The notes beneath the pieces are model-generated. The model was not told the origin of the DNA, made no database searches, and saw only the letters and a list, made by a program, of their open reading frames with translations. A stretch of 64,000 nt of DNA from Hydractinia symbiolongicarpus (lineage: Eukaryota > Cnidaria > Hydrozoa > Anthoathecata > Hydractiniidae). This document shows positions 23,651 through 36,282 of this stretch, piece by piece. A program made the position numbers and the translations under genes. The DNA is taken from contig NC_079885.1 in assembly GCF_029227915.1 (NCBI RefSeq), positions 16,007,001 to 16,071,000 on the forward strand, written 5' to 3'. The stretch's first letter is position 1. Each line of letters opens with the position of its first letter.

Positions 23651-23769
23651 GTCTACGACCATACCACGATGAACACACTTGTTCTCGTCCGATCACGGAA
23701 GTTAAGCATCGTCGGGCCGTGATAGTACTTGGATGGGGGACCGCCTGGGAACTCCCGGTGTCGTAGGCT
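23651..23769 (+). rRNA. 5S: 5S ribosomal RNA
   Basis: C29T (a U-G pair in helix III) and G70T. Eighth member; also at 31046 and 34457. Confidence 0.96.
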
Positions 23770-24219
23770 ATTGACTTTTTCACGTTACATTATTTATCAT
23801 TACGACTGTGACGTATCTTTTTTACGCAATAGCCGCTGAGTAAATCAAGAAAGAGACATGATTAGAAGTTGCTTTCCCTTCAAAACGGCTACGATCTGGC
23901 AGCAATAAATGCGCCAAGTCGCAAATGAATGGATTACGAGCGTCAGACAAAGAAAATGGCGATGTAGTTAATTTGCTAATTAACTTTGTCATATGAAAAT
24001 TTAGTCTGAAAGTACCCTAGATTGCCTTCGTTGGAACTTTTTACCGGAAATCTTAAAGTGCATGGTTGTCGTAATTAATGGATAGCGCTTGAAATGAGCT
24101 TTCAAATGCACATACACACGACCTATTTCGGATGATCCAGTCAAGAAATATGACCTTTAAAGTTTAAACCACTTTCGATGTAATGTGCTAATAAATCGTA
24201 GATATCTGCCCGTTTGTTT

Positions 24220-24338
24220 GTCTACGACCATACCACGATGAACACACCTGTTCTCGTCCGATCACGGAAGTTAAGCATCGTCGGGCCGGGATAGTACTTG
24301 GATGGGGGACCGCCTGGGAACTCCCGGTGTCGTAGGTT
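24220..24338 (+). rRNA. 5S: 5S ribosomal RNA
   Basis: C118T only. Its spacer carries ATGAAAATTTAGTC and CACATACACACG, shared only with the copy at 35595. Confidence 0.97.
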
Positions 24339-24788
24339 ATTGACTTTTTCACGTTACATTATTTATCATCACGACTGTGACGTATCTTCTTTACGCAATA
24401 GCCGCTGAGTAAATCAAGAAAGAGACATGATTAGAAGTTGCTTTCCCTTCAAAACGGCTACGATCTGGCAGCAATAAATGCGCCACGTCGCAAATAAATG
24501 GATTACGAGCGTCAGACAAAGAAAATGGCGATGTAGTTAATTTGCTAATTAACTTTGTCATATGAAAATTAAGTCTGAAAGTACCCTAGATTGCCTTCGT
24601 TGGAACTTTTTACCGGAAATCTTAAAGCGCATTATTGTCGTAAAGAATCGATAGCGCTTAAAAAGAGCTTTCAAATGCACATAAACACGAACTATTTCCG
24701 ATCACCCAGTCAAGAATTATGATCTTTAAAGATCGAACCATTTTCGATGTAATGTGCTAATAAATCGTAGATATCTACCCGTATGTTT

Positions 24789-24907
24789 GTCTACGACCAT
24801 ACCACGATGAACACACCTGTTCTCGTCCGATCACGGAAGTTAAGCATCGTCGGGCCGTGATAGTACTTGGATGGGGGACCGCCTGGGAACTCCCGGTGTC
24901 GTAGGCT
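24789..24907 (+). rRNA. 5S: 5S ribosomal RNA
   Basis: G70T, with the GATCTTTAAAGATC palindrome at 24721-24734. The left half of the spacer is of the other family (TTAATTTGCTAATTAAC), so the unit is mosaic. Confidence 0.97.
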
Positions 24908-25357
24908 ATTGACTTTTTCACGTTACATTATTTATCATTACGACTGTGACGTATCTTTTTTACGCAATAGCCGCTGAGTATATCAAGAAAGAGACATGAT
25001 TAGAAGTTGCTTTCCCTTCAAAACGGCTACCATTGTGCTGCAATAAATGCGCCACGTCGCAAATGAATGGATTACGAGCGTCAGACAAAGAAAATAGCGA
25101 TGTACTTACTTTGCTAACTAACTTTGTCATATGAAAATTAAGTCTGAAAGTACCCTAGATTGCCTTCGTTGGAACTTTTTACCGGAAATCTTAAAGCGCA
25201 TTATTGTCGTAAAGAATCGATAGCGCTTAAAAAGAGCTTTCAAATGCACATAAACACGCACTATTTCCGATCACCCAGTCAAGAATTATGATCTTTAAAG
25301 TTCGAACCATTTTCGATGTAATGTGCTAATAAATCGTAGATATCTGCCCGTATGTTT

Positions 25358-25476
25358 GTCTACGACCATACCACGATGAACACACCTGTTCTCGTCCGAT
25401 CACGGAAGTTAAGCATCGTCGGGCCGTCATAGTACTTGGATGGGGGACCGCCTGGGAACTCCCGGTGTCGTAGGCT
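25358..25476 (+). rRNA. 5S: 5S ribosomal RNA
   Basis: G70T and G71C, two adjacent broken pairs in the middle of helix V. Spacer marker CTACCATTGTGCTG. Confidence 0.94.
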
Positions 25477-25926
25477 ATTGACTTTTTCACGTTACATTAT
25501 TTATCATTACGACTGTGACGTATCTTTTTTACGCAATAGCCGCTGAGTAAATCAAGAAAGAGACATGATTAGAAGTTGCTTTCCCTTCAAAACGGCTACG
25601 ATCTGGCAGCAATAAATGCGCCATGTCGCAAATGAATGGATTACGAGCGTCAGACAAAGAAAAAGACGATGTAGTTAATTTGCTAATTAACTTTGTCATA
25701 TGAAAATTAAGTCTGAAAGTACCCTAGATTGCCTTCGTTGGAACTTTTTACCGGAAATCTTAAAGCGCGTGGTTGTCGTATTTAATGGATAGCGCTTGAA
25801 ATGAGCTTTCAAATGCACATAAACACGACCTATTTCGGATTATCCAGTCAAGAAATATGACCTTTAAAGTTTAAACCACTTTCGATGTAATGTGCTAATA
25901 AATCGTAGATATCTGCCCGTTTGTTT

Positions 25927-26045
25927 GTCTACGACCATACCACGATGAACACACCTGTTCTCGTCCGATCACGGAAGTTAAGCATCGTCGGGCCGGGATA
26001 GTACTTGGATGGGGGACCGCCTGGGAACTCCCGGTGTCGTAGGTT
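25927..26045 (+). rRNA. 5S: 5S ribosomal RNA
   Basis: C118T only; spacer with GCCATGTCGC, AAAAAGACGATG, GCGCGTGGTTG and GGATTATCC. These markers reappear in the two-unit block at 38.4-42.5 kb. Confidence 0.97.
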
Positions 26046-26495
26046 ATTGACTTTTTCACGTTACATTATTTATCATCACGACTGTGACGTATCTTCTTTA
26101 CGCAATAGCCGCTGAGTAAATCAAGAAAGAGACATGATTAGAAGTTGCTTTCCCTTCAAAACGGCTACGATCTGGCAGCAATAAATGCGCCACGTCGCAA
26201 ATGAATGGATTACGAGCGTCAGACAAAGAAAATGGCGATGTACTTACTTTGCTAACTAACTTTGTCATATGAAAATTAAGTCTGAAAGTACCCTAGATTG
26301 CCTTCGTTGGAACTTTTTACCGAAAATCTTAAAGCGCATGGTTGTCGTAAATAATGAATAGCGCTTGAAATGAGCTTTCAAATGCACATAAACACGACCT
26401 ATTTCGGATGATCCAGTCAAGAAATATGACCTTTAAAGTTTAAACCATTTTCGATGTAATGTGCTAATAAATCGTAGATATCTGCCCGTTTGTTT

Positions 26496-26614
26496 GTCTA
26501 CGACCATACCACGATGAACACACATGTTCTCGTCCGATCACGGAAGTTAAGCATCGTCGGGCCGGGATAGTACTTGGATGGGGGACCGCCTGGGAACTCC
26601 CGGTGTCGTAGGCT
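26496..26614 (+). rRNA. 5S: 5S ribosomal RNA
   Basis: C29A, an A-G mismatch at the end of helix III. Otherwise majority sequence. Confidence 0.96.
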
Positions 26615-27064
26615 ATTGACTTTTTCACGTTACATTATTTATCATTACGACTGTGACGTATCTTTTTTACGCAATAGCCGCTGAGTAAATCAAGAAAGAG
26701 ACATGATTAGAAGTTGCTTTCCCTTCAAAACGGCTACGATCTGGCAGCAATAAATGCGTCACGTCGCAAATGAATGGATTACGAGCGTCAGACAAAGAAA
26801 ATGGCGATGTACTTACTTTGCTAATTAACTTTGTCATATGAAAATTAAGTCTGAAAGTACCCTAGATTGCCTTCGTTGGAACTTTTTACCGGAAATCTTA
26901 AAGCGCATGGTTGTCGTAATTAATGAATAGCGCTTGAAATGAGCTTTCAAATGCACATAAACACGACCTATTTCGGATGATCCAGTCAAGAAATATGACC
27001 TTTAAAGTTCAAACCATTTTCGATGTAATGTGCTAATAAATCGTAGATATCTGCCCGTTTGTTT

Positions 27065-27183
27065 GTCTACGACCATATCACGATGAACACACCTGTTCTC
27101 GTCCGATCACGGAAGTTAAGCATCGTCGGGCCGTGATAGTACTCGGATGGGGGACCGCCTGGGAACTCCCGGTGTCGTAGGCT
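27065..27183 (+). rRNA. 5S: 5S ribosomal RNA, broken terminator
   Basis: C14T, G70T and T80C at the first base of the C box; TTGTT at 27190-27194. Shares T80C only with 32183. Starts the third copy of the eight-unit set. Confidence 0.94.
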
Positions 27184-27631
27184 ATTGACTTGTTCACGTT
27201 ACATTATTTATCATTACGACTGTGACGTTCTTTTTTACGCAATAGCCGCTGAGTAAATCAAGAAAGAGACATGATTAGAAGTTGCTTTCCCTTCAAAACG
27301 GCTACGATCTGGCAGCAATAAATGCGCCACGTCGCAAATGAATGGATTACGAGCGTCAGACAAAGAAAATGACGATGTAGTTAATTTGCTAATTAACTTC
27401 GTCATATGAAAATTAAGTCTGAAAGTACCCCAGATTGCCTTCGTTGAAACTTTTACCGGAAATCTTAAAGCGCATGGTTGTCGTAATTAACGGATAGCGC
27501 TTGAAATGAGCTTTCAAATGCACATAAACACGACCTATTTCGGATAATCCAGTCAAGAAATATGACCTTTAAAGTTTAAACCATTTTCGATGTAATGTGC
27601 TAATAAATCGTAGATATCTGCCCGTTTGTTT

Positions 27632-27750
27632 GTCTACGACCATACCACGATGAACACACCTGTTCTCGTCCGATCACGGAAGTTAAGCATCGTCGGGCCG
27701 GGATAGTACTTGGATGGGGGACCGCCTGGGAACTCCCGGTGTCGTAGGTT
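27632..27750 (+). rRNA. 5S: 5S ribosomal RNA
   Basis: C118T only; counterpart of 20237, offset 7395 bp. Confidence 0.97.
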
Positions 27751-28200
27751 ATTGACTTTTTCACGTTACATTATTTATCATCACGACTGTGACGTATCTT
27801 CTTTACGCAATAGCCGCTGAGTAAATCAAGAAAGAGACATGATTAGAAGTTGCTTTCCCTTCAAAACGGCTACCATCGTGCTGCAATAAATGCGCCACGT
27901 CGCAAATGAATGGATTACGAGCGTCAGACAAAGAAAATAGCGATGTACTTACTTTGCTAACTAACTTTGTCATATGAAAATTAAGTCTGAAAGTACCCTA
28001 GATTGCCTTCGTTGGAACTTTTTACCGAAAATCTTAAAGCGCATGGTTGTCGTAATTAATGAATAGCGCTTGAAATGAGCTTTCAAATGCACAGAAACAC
28101 GACCTATTTCGGGTGATCCAGTCAAGAAATATGACCTTTAAAGTTTAAACCATTTTCGATGTAATGTGCTAATAAATCGTAGATATCTGCCCGTTTGTTT

Positions 28201-28319
28201 GTCTACGACCATACCACGATGAACACACCTGTTCTCGTCCGATCACGGAAGTTAAGCATCGTCGGGCCGGGATAGTACTTGGATGGGGGACCGCCTGGGA
28301 AGTCCCGGTGACGTAGGCT
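28201..28319 (+). rRNA. 5S: 5S ribosomal RNA, altered 3' half
   Basis: C102G and T111A but normal C112, one step less changed than its counterparts at 17394 and 20806. Confidence 0.94.
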
Positions 28320-28769
28320 ATTGACTTTTTCACGTTACATTATTTATCATTACGACAGTGACGTATCTTTTTTACGCAATAGTCGCTGAGTAAATCAAGA
28401 AAGAGACATGATTAGAAGTTGCTTTCCCTTCAAAACGGCTACGATCTGGCAGCAATAAATGCGCCAAGTCGCAAATGAATGGATTACGAGCGTCAGACAA
28501 AGAAAATGGCGATGTAGTTAATTTGCTAATTAACTTTGTCATATGAAAATTAAGTCTGAAAGTACCCTAGATTGCCTTCGTTGGAACTTTTTACCGGAAA
28601 TCTTAAAGCGCATGGTTGTCGTAATTAATGGATAGCGCTTGAAATGAGCTTTCAAATGCACATAAACAGGACCTATTTCGGATAATCCAGTCAAGAAATA
28701 TGACCTTTAAAGTTTAAACCACTTTCGATGTAATGTGCTAATAAATCGTAGATATCTGCCCGTTTGTTT

Positions 28770-28888
28770 GTCTACGACCATACCACGATGAACACACCTG
28801 TTCTCGTCCGATCACGGAAGTTAAGCATCGTCGGGCCGGGATAGTACTTGGATGGGGGACCGCCTGGGAACTCCCGGTGTCGTAGGTT
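28770..28888 (+). rRNA. 5S: 5S ribosomal RNA
   Basis: C118T only; counterpart of 21375. The spacer has CATAAACAGGACC where others have CATAAACACGACC. Confidence 0.97.
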
Positions 28889-29338
28889 ATTGACTTTTTC
28901 ACGTTACATTATTTATCATCACGACTGTGACGTATCTTCTTTACGCAATAGCCGCTGAGTAAATCAAGAAAGAGACATGATTAGAAGTTGCTTTCCCTTC
29001 AAAACGGCTACCATCGTGCTGCAATAAATGCGCCACGTCGCAAATCAATGGATTACGAGTGTCAGACAAAGAAAATAGCGATGTACTTACTTTGCTAACT
29101 AACTTTGTCATATGAAAATTAAGTCTGAAAGTACCCTAGATTGCCTTCGTTGGAACTTTTTACCGGAAATCTTAAAGCGCATTATTGTCGTAAGGAATCG
29201 ATAGCGCTTAAAAAGAGCTTTCAAATGCACATAAACACGAACTATTTCCGATCACCCAGTCAAGAATTATGATCTTTAAAGATCGAACCATTTTCGATGT
29301 AATGTGCTAATAAATCGTAGATATCTACCCGTATGTTT

Positions 29339-29457
29339 GTCTACGACCATACCACGATGAACACACCTGTTCTCGTCCGATCACGGAAGTTAAGCATCGT
29401 CGGGCCGTGATAGTACTTGGATGGGGGACCGCCTGGGAACTCCCGGTGTCGTAGGCT
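29339..29457 (+). rRNA. 5S: 5S ribosomal RNA
   Basis: G70T; counterpart of 21944, palindrome GATCTTTAAAGATC at 29271-29284. Confidence 0.97.
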
Positions 29458-29907
29458 ATTGACTTTTTCACGTTACATTATTTATCATTGCGACTGTGAC
29501 GTATCTTTTTTACGCAATAGCCGCTGAGTATATCAAGAAAGAGACATGATTAGAAGTTGCTTTCCCTTCAAAACGGCTACCATCGTGCTGCAATAAATGC
29601 GCCACGTCGCAAATGAATGGATTACGAGCGTCAGACAAAGAAAATAGCGATGTACTTACTTTGCTAACTAACTTTGTCATATGAAAATTAAGTCTGAAAG
29701 TACCCTAGATTGCCTTCGTTGGAACTTTTTACCGGAAATCTTAAAGCGCATTATTGTCGTAAAGAATCGATAGCGCTTAAAAAGAGCTTTCAAATGCACA
29801 TAAACACGCACTATTTCCGATCACCCAGTCAAGAATTATGATCTTTAAAGTTCGAACCATTTTCGATGTAATGTGCTAATAAATCGTAGATATCTGCCCG
29901 TATGTTT

Positions 29908-30026
29908 GTCTACGACCATACCACGATGAACACACCTGTTCTCGTCCGATCACGGAAGTTAAGCATCGTCGGGCCGTGATAGTACTTGGATGGGGGACCG
30001 CCTGGGAACTCCCGGTGTCGTAGGCT
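29908..30026 (+). rRNA. 5S: 5S ribosomal RNA
   Basis: G70T; counterpart of 22513. Confidence 0.97.
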
Positions 30027-30476
30027 ATTGACTTTTTCACGTTACATTATTTATCATTACGACTGTGACGTATCTTTTTTACGCAATAGCCGCTGAGTAA
30101 ATCAAGAAAGAGACATGATTAGAAGTTGCTTTCCCTTCAAAACGGCTACCATCGTGCTGCAATAAATGCGCCACGTCGCAAATGAATGGATTACGAGCGT
30201 GAGACAAAGAAAATGGCGATGTACTTACTTTGCTAACTAACTTTGTCATATGAAAATTAAGTCTGAAAGTACCCTAGATTGCCTTCGTTGGAACTTTTTA
30301 CCGAAAATCTTAAAGCGCATGGTTGTCGTAATTAATGAATAGCGCTTGAAATGAGCTTTCAAATGCACATAAACACGACTTATTTCGGATGGTCCAGTCA
30401 AGAAATATGACCTTTAAAGATTAAACCATTTTCGATGTAATGTGCTAATAAATCGTAGATATCTGCCCGTTTGTTT

Positions 30477-30595
30477 GTCTACGACCATACCACGATGAAC
30501 ACACCTGTTCTCGTCCGATCAAGGAAGTTAAGCATCGTCGGGCCGGGATAGTACTTGGATGGGGGACCGCCTGGGAACTCCCGGTGTCGTAGGCT
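30477..30595 (+). rRNA. 5S: 5S ribosomal RNA
   Basis: C46A, which breaks G31-C46 of helix III; counterpart of 23082, which has a different change one base away. Confidence 0.95.
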
Positions 30596-31045
30596 ATTGA
30601 CTTTTTCACGTTACATTATTTATCATTATGACTGTGACGTATCTTTTTTACGCAATAGCCGCTGAGTATATCAAGAAAGAGACATGATTAGAAGTTGCTT
30701 TCCCTTCAAAACGGCTACCATCGTGCTGCAATAAATGCGCCACGTCGCAAATGAATGGATTACGAGCGTCAGACAAAGAAAATAGCGATGTACTTACTTT
30801 GCTAACTAACTTTGTCATATGAAAATTAAGTCTGAAAGTACCCTAGATTGCCTTCGTTGGAACTTTTTACCGGAAATCTTAAAGCGCATTATTGTCGTAA
30901 AGAATCGATAGCGCTTAAAAAGAGCTTTCAAATGCACATAAACACGCACTATTTCCGATCACCCAGTCAAGAATTATGATCTTTAAAGTTCGAACCATTT
31001 TCGATGTAATGTGCTAATAAATCGTAGATATCTGCCCGTATGTTT

Positions 31046-31164
31046 GTCTACGACCATACCACGATGAACACACTTGTTCTCGTCCGATCACGGAAGTTAA
31101 GCATCGTCGGGCCGTGATAGTACTTGGATGGGGGACCGCCTGGGAACTCCCGGTGTCGTAGGCT
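31046..31164 (+). rRNA. 5S: 5S ribosomal RNA
   Basis: C29T and G70T; counterpart of 23651. Confidence 0.96.
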
Positions 31165-31613
31165 ATTGACTTTTTCACGTTACATTATTTATCATTACGA
31201 CTGTGACGTATCTTTTTTACGCAATAGCCGCTGAGTAAATCAAGAAAGAGACATGATTAGAAGTTGCTTTCCCTTCAAAACGGCTACGATCTGGCAGCAA
31301 TAAATGCGCCACGTCGCAAATGAATGGATTACGAGCGTCAGACAAAGAAAATGGCGATGTACTTACTTTGCTAATTAACTTTGTCATATGAAAATTAAGT
31401 CTGAAAGTACCCTAGATTGCCTTCGTTGGAACTTTTTACCGGAAATCTTAAAGCGCATTATTGTCGTAAAAAATCGATAGCGCTTAAAAAGAGCTTTCAA
31501 ATGCACATAAACACGACCTATTTCGGATAATCCAGTCAAGAAATATGACTTTAAAGTTTAAACCATTTTCGATGTAATGTGCTAATAAATCGTAGATATC
31601 TGCCCGTTTGTTT

Positions 31614-31732
31614 GTCTACGACTATACCACGATGAACACACCTGTTCTCGTCCGATCACGGAAGTTAAGCATCGTCGGGCCGGCATAGTACTTGGATGGG
31701 GGACCGCCTGGGAACTCCCGGTGTCGTAGGCT
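31614..31732 (+). rRNA. 5S: 5S ribosomal RNA
   Basis: C10T and G71C (breaks G71-C104 in helix V). Inserted between two copies of the eight-unit set; its spacer is the type found before 8303. Confidence 0.95.
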
Positions 31733-32182
31733 ATTGACTTTTTCACGTTACATTATTTATCATTACGACTGTGACGTATCTTTTTTACGCAATAGCCGCT
31801 GAGTAAATCAAGAAAGAGACATGATTAGAAGTTGCTTTCCCTTCAAAACGGCTACCATCGTGCTGCAATAAATGCGCCACGTCGCAAATGAATGGATTAC
31901 GAGCGTCAGACAAAGAAAATAGCGATGTACTTACTTTGCTAACTAACTTTGTCATATGAAAATTAAGTCTGAAAGTACCCTAGATTGCCTTCGTTGGAAA
32001 TTTTTAACGAAAATCTTAAAGCGCATGGTTGTCGTAATTAATGAATAGCGCTTGAAATGAGCTTTCAAATGCACATAAACACGACCTATTTCGGATGATC
32101 CAGTCAAGAAATATGACCTTTAAAGTTCAAACCATTTTCGATGTAATGTGCTAATAAATCGTAGATATCTGCCCGTTTGTTT

Positions 32183-32301
32183 GTCTACGACCATATCACG
32201 ATGAACACACCTGTTCTCGTCCGATCACGGAAGTTAAGCATCGTCGGGCCGTGATAGTACTCGGATGGGGGACCGCCTGGGAACTCCCGGTGTCGTAGGC
32301 T
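32183..32301 (+). rRNA. 5S: 5S ribosomal RNA, broken terminator
   Basis: C14T, G70T, T80C; TTGTT at 32308-32312. Twin of 27065, offset 5118 bp (nine units). Confidence 0.94.
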
Positions 32302-32749
32302 ATTGACTTGTTCACGTTACATTATTTATCATTACGACTGTGACGTTCTTTTTTACGCAATAGCCGCTGAGTAAATCAAGAAAGAGACATGATTAGAAGT
32401 TGCTTTCCCTTCAAAACGGCTACGATCTGGCAGCAATAAATGCGCCACGTCGCAAATGAATGGATTACGAGCGTCAGACAAAGAAAATGACGATGTAGTT
32501 AATTTGCTAATTAACTTCGTCATATGAAAATTAAGTCTGAAAGTACCCCAGATTGCCTTCGTTGAAACTTTTACCGGAAATCTTAAAGCGCATGGTTGTC
32601 GTAATTAACGGATAGCGCTTGAAATGAGCTTTCAAATGCACATAAACACGACCTATTTCGGATAATCCAGTCAAGAAATATGACCTTTAAAGTTTAAACC
32701 ATTTTCGATGTAATGTGCTAATAAATCGTAGATATCTGCCCGTTTGTTT

Positions 32750-32868
32750 GTCTACGACCATACCACGATGAACACACCTGTTCTCGTCCGATCACGGAAG
32801 TTAAGCATCGTCGGGCCGGGATAGTACTTGGATGGGGGACCGCCTGGGAACTCCCGGTGTCGTAGGTT
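32750..32868 (+). rRNA. 5S: 5S ribosomal RNA
   Basis: C118T only. The next unit jumps to the sixth member of the eight-unit set, so three units were lost here. Confidence 0.97.
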
Positions 32869-33318
32869 ATTGACTTTTTCACGTTACATTATTTATCATC
32901 ACGACTGTGACGTATCTTCTTTACGCAATAGCCGCTGAGTAAATCAAGAAAGAGACATGATTAGAAGTTGCTTTCCCTTCAAAACGGCTACCATCGTGCT
33001 GCAATAAATGCGCCACGTCGCAAATGAATGGATTACGAGCGTCAGACAAAGAAAATAGCGATGTACTTACTTTGCTAACTAACTTTGTCATATGAAAATT
33101 AAGTCTGAAAGTACCCTAGATTGCCTTCGTTGGAACTTTTTACCGGAAATCTTAAAGCGCATTATTGTCGTTAAGAATCGATAGCGCTTAAAAAGAGCTT
33201 TCAAATGCACATAAACACGCACTATTTCCAATCACCCAGTCAAGAATTATGATCTTTAAAGTTCGAACCATTTTCGATGTAATGTGCTAATAAATCGTAG
33301 ATATCTGCCCGTATGTTT

Positions 33319-33437
33319 GTCTACGACCATACCACGATGAACACACCTGTTCTCGTCCGATCACGGAAGTTAAGCATCGTCGGGCCGTGATAGTACTTGG
33401 ATGGGGGACCGCCTGGGAACTCCCGGTGTCGTAGGCT
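33319..33437 (+). rRNA. 5S: 5S ribosomal RNA
   Basis: G70T; sixth-member type with CGCACTATTTCC in the upstream spacer. Confidence 0.97.
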
Positions 33438-33887
33438 ATTGACTTTTTCACGTTACATTATTTATCATTACGACTGTGACGTATCTTTTTTACGCAATAG
33501 CCGCTGAGTAAATCAAGAAAGAGACATGATTAGAAGTTGCTTTCCCTTCAAAACGGCTACCATCGTGCTGCAATAAATGCGCCACGTCGCAAATGAATGG
33601 ATTACGAGCGTCAGACAAAGAAAATGGCGATGTACTTACTTTGCTAACTAACTTTGTCATATGAAAATTAAGTCTGAAAGTACCCTAGATTGCCTTCGTT
33701 GGAACTTTTTACCGAAAATCTTAAAGCGCATGGTTGTCGTAATTAATGAATAGCGCTTGAAATGAGCTTTCAAATGCACATAAACACGACCTATTTCGGA
33801 TGGTCCAGTCAAGAAATATGACCTTTAAAGATTAAACCATTTTCGATGTAATGTGCTAATAAATCGTAGATATCTGCCCGTTTGTTT

Positions 33888-34006
33888 GTCTACGACCATA
33901 CCACGATGAACACACCTGTTCTCGTCCGATCACGGAAGTTAAGCATCGTCGGGCCGGGATAGTACTTGGATGGGGGACCGCCTGGGAACTCCCGGTGTCG
34001 TAGGCT
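33888..34006 (+). rRNA. 5S: 5S ribosomal RNA
   Basis: Majority sequence; seventh-member spacer (GGATGGTCC). Its relatives at 23082 and 30477 have helix III changes that this one lacks. Confidence 0.98.
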
Positions 34007-34456
34007 ATTGACTTTTTCACGTTACATTATTTATCATTATGACTGTGACGTATCTTTTTTACGCAATAGCCGCTGAGTATATCAAGAAAGAGACATGATT
34101 AGAAGTTGCTTTCCCTTCAAAACGGCTACCATCGTGCTGCAATAAATGCGCCACGTCGCAAATGAATGGATTACGAGCGTCAGACAAAGAAAATAGCGAT
34201 GTACTTACTTTGCTAACTAACTTTGTCATATGAAAATTAAGTCTGAAAGTACCCTAGATTGCCTTCGTTGGAACTTTTTACCGGAAATCTTAAAGCGCAT
34301 TATTGTCGTAAAGAATCGATAGCGCTTAAAAAGAGCTTTCCAATGCACATAAACACGCACTATTTCCGATCACCCAGTCAAGAATTATGATCTTTAAAGT
34401 TCGAACCATTTTCGATGTAATGTGCTAATAAATCGTAGATATCTGCCCGTATGTTT

Positions 34457-34575
34457 GTCTACGACCATACCACGATGAACACACTTGTTCTCGTCCGATC
34501 ACGGAAGTTAAGCATCGTCGGGCCGTGATAGTACTTGGATGGGGGACCGCCTGGGAACTCCCGGTGTCGTAGGCT
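34457..34575 (+). rRNA. 5S: 5S ribosomal RNA
   Basis: C29T and G70T; third copy of the eighth member. Confidence 0.96.
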
Positions 34576-35025
34576 ATTGACTTTTTCACGTTACATTATT
34601 TATCATTACGACTGTGACGTATCTTTTTTACGCAATAGCCGCTGAGTAAATCAAGAAAGAGACATGATTAGAAGTTGCTTTCCCTTCAAAACGGCTACCA
34701 TCGTGCTGCAATAAATGCGCCACGTCGCAAACGAATGGATTACGAGCGTCAGACAAAGAAAATAGCGATGTACTTACTTTGCTAACTAACTTTGTCATAT
34801 GAAAATTAAGTCTGAAAGTACCCTAGATTGCCTTCGTTGGAACTTTTTACCGAAAATCTTAAAGCGCATGGTTGTCGTAATTAATGAATAGCGCTTGAAA
34901 TGAGCTTTCAAATGCACATAAACACGACCTATTTCGGATGATCCAGTCAAGAAATATGACCTTTAAAGATTAAACCATTTTCGATGTAATGTGCTAATAA
35001 ATCGTAGATATCTGCCCGTTTGTTT

Positions 35026-35144
35026 GTCTACGACCATACCACGATGAACACACCTGTTCTCGTCCGATCACGGAAGTTAAGCATCGTCGGGCCGGGATAG
35101 TACTTGGATGGGGGACCGCCTGGGAACTCCCGGTGTCGTAGGCT
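35026..35144 (+). rRNA. 5S: 5S ribosomal RNA
   Basis: Majority sequence, T5 intact; spacer with AAAGATTAAACC. Confidence 0.98.
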
Positions 35145-35594
35145 ATTGACTTTTTCACGTTACATTATTTATCATTACGACTGTGACGTATCTTTTTTAC
35201 GCAATAGCCGCTGAGTAAATCAAGAAAGAGACATGATTAGAAGTTGCTTTCCCTTCAAAACGGCTACGATCTGGCAGCAATAAATGCGCCAAGTCGCAAA
35301 TGAATGGATTACGAGCGTCAGACAAAGAAAATGGCGATGTAGTTAATTTGCTAATTAACTTTGTCATATGAAAATTTAGTCTGAAAGTACCCTAGATTGC
35401 CTTCGTTGGAACTTTTTACCGGAAATCTTAAAGTGCATGGTTGTCGTAATTAATGGATAGCGCTTGAAATGAGCTTTCAAATGCACATACACACGACCTA
35501 TTTCGGATGATCCAGTGAAGAAATATGACCTTTAAAGTTTAAACCACTTTCGATGTAATGTGCTAATAAATCGTAGATATCTGCCCGTTTGTTT

Positions 35595-35713
35595 GTCTAC
35601 GACCATACCACGATGAACACACCTGTTCTCGTCCGATCACGGAAGTTAAGCATCGTCGGGCCGGGATAGTACTTGGATGGGGGACCGCCTGGGAACTCCC
35701 GGTGTCGTAGGTT
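35595..35713 (+). rRNA. 5S: 5S ribosomal RNA
   Basis: C118T only; twin of 24220. Confidence 0.97.
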
Positions 35714-36163
35714 ATTGACTTTTTCACGTTACATTATTTATCATCACGACTGTGACGTATCTTCTTTACGCAATAGCCGCTGAGTAAATCAAGAAAGAGA
35801 CATGATTAGAAGTTGCTTTCCCTTCAAAACGGCTACGATCTGGCAAGAATAAATGCGCCACGTCGCAAATAAATGGATTACGAGCGTCAGATAAAGAAAA
35901 TGGCGATGTAGTTAATTTGCTAATTAACTTTGTCATATGAAAATTAAGTCTGAAAGTACCCTAGATTGCCTTCGTTGGAACTTTTTACCGGAAATCTTAA
36001 AGCGCATTATTGTCGTAAAGAATCGATAGCGCTTAAAAAGAGCTTTCAAATGCACATAAACACGAACTATTTCCGATCACCCAGTCAAGAATTATGATCT
36101 TTAAAGATCGAACCATTTTCGATGTAATGTGCTAATAAATCGTAGATATCTACCCGTATGTTT

Positions 36164-36282
36164 GTCTACGACCATACCACGATGAACACACCTGTTCTCG
36201 TCCGATCACGGAAGTTAAGCATCGTCGGGCCGTGATAGTACTTGGATGGGGGACCGCCTGGGAACTCCCGGTGTCGTAGGCT
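36164..36282 (+). rRNA. 5S: 5S ribosomal RNA
   Basis: G70T; twin of 24789, palindrome GATCTTTAAAGATC at 36096-36109. Confidence 0.97.

Larger units (their letters stand above)
23969..26045 (+). repeat. Four-unit segment, first copy (second at 35344-37420)
   Basis: The genes at 24220, 24789, 25358 and 25927 and their spacers match those at 35595, 36164, 36733 and 37302 at a constant offset of 11,375 bp (20 units). Shared spacer markers in order: ATGAAAATTTAGTC, CGCAAATAAATGG, CTACCATTGTGCTG and GCCATGTCGC. Confidence 0.88.
16258..34575 (+). repeat. Eight-unit higher-order repeat, four full or partial copies
   Basis: An ordered set of units can be followed by its markers: broken terminator; C118T; C102G with T111A; C118T; G70T with GATCTTTAAAGATC upstream; G70T with CGCACTATTTCC upstream; GGATGGTCC upstream; C29T. 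Copies: 16258-19101 (first five members, sixth altered), 19670-23651 (all eight), 27065-31046 (all eight, offset 7395 bp), and 32183-34457 (five members; third to fifth missing). Confidence 0.88.
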
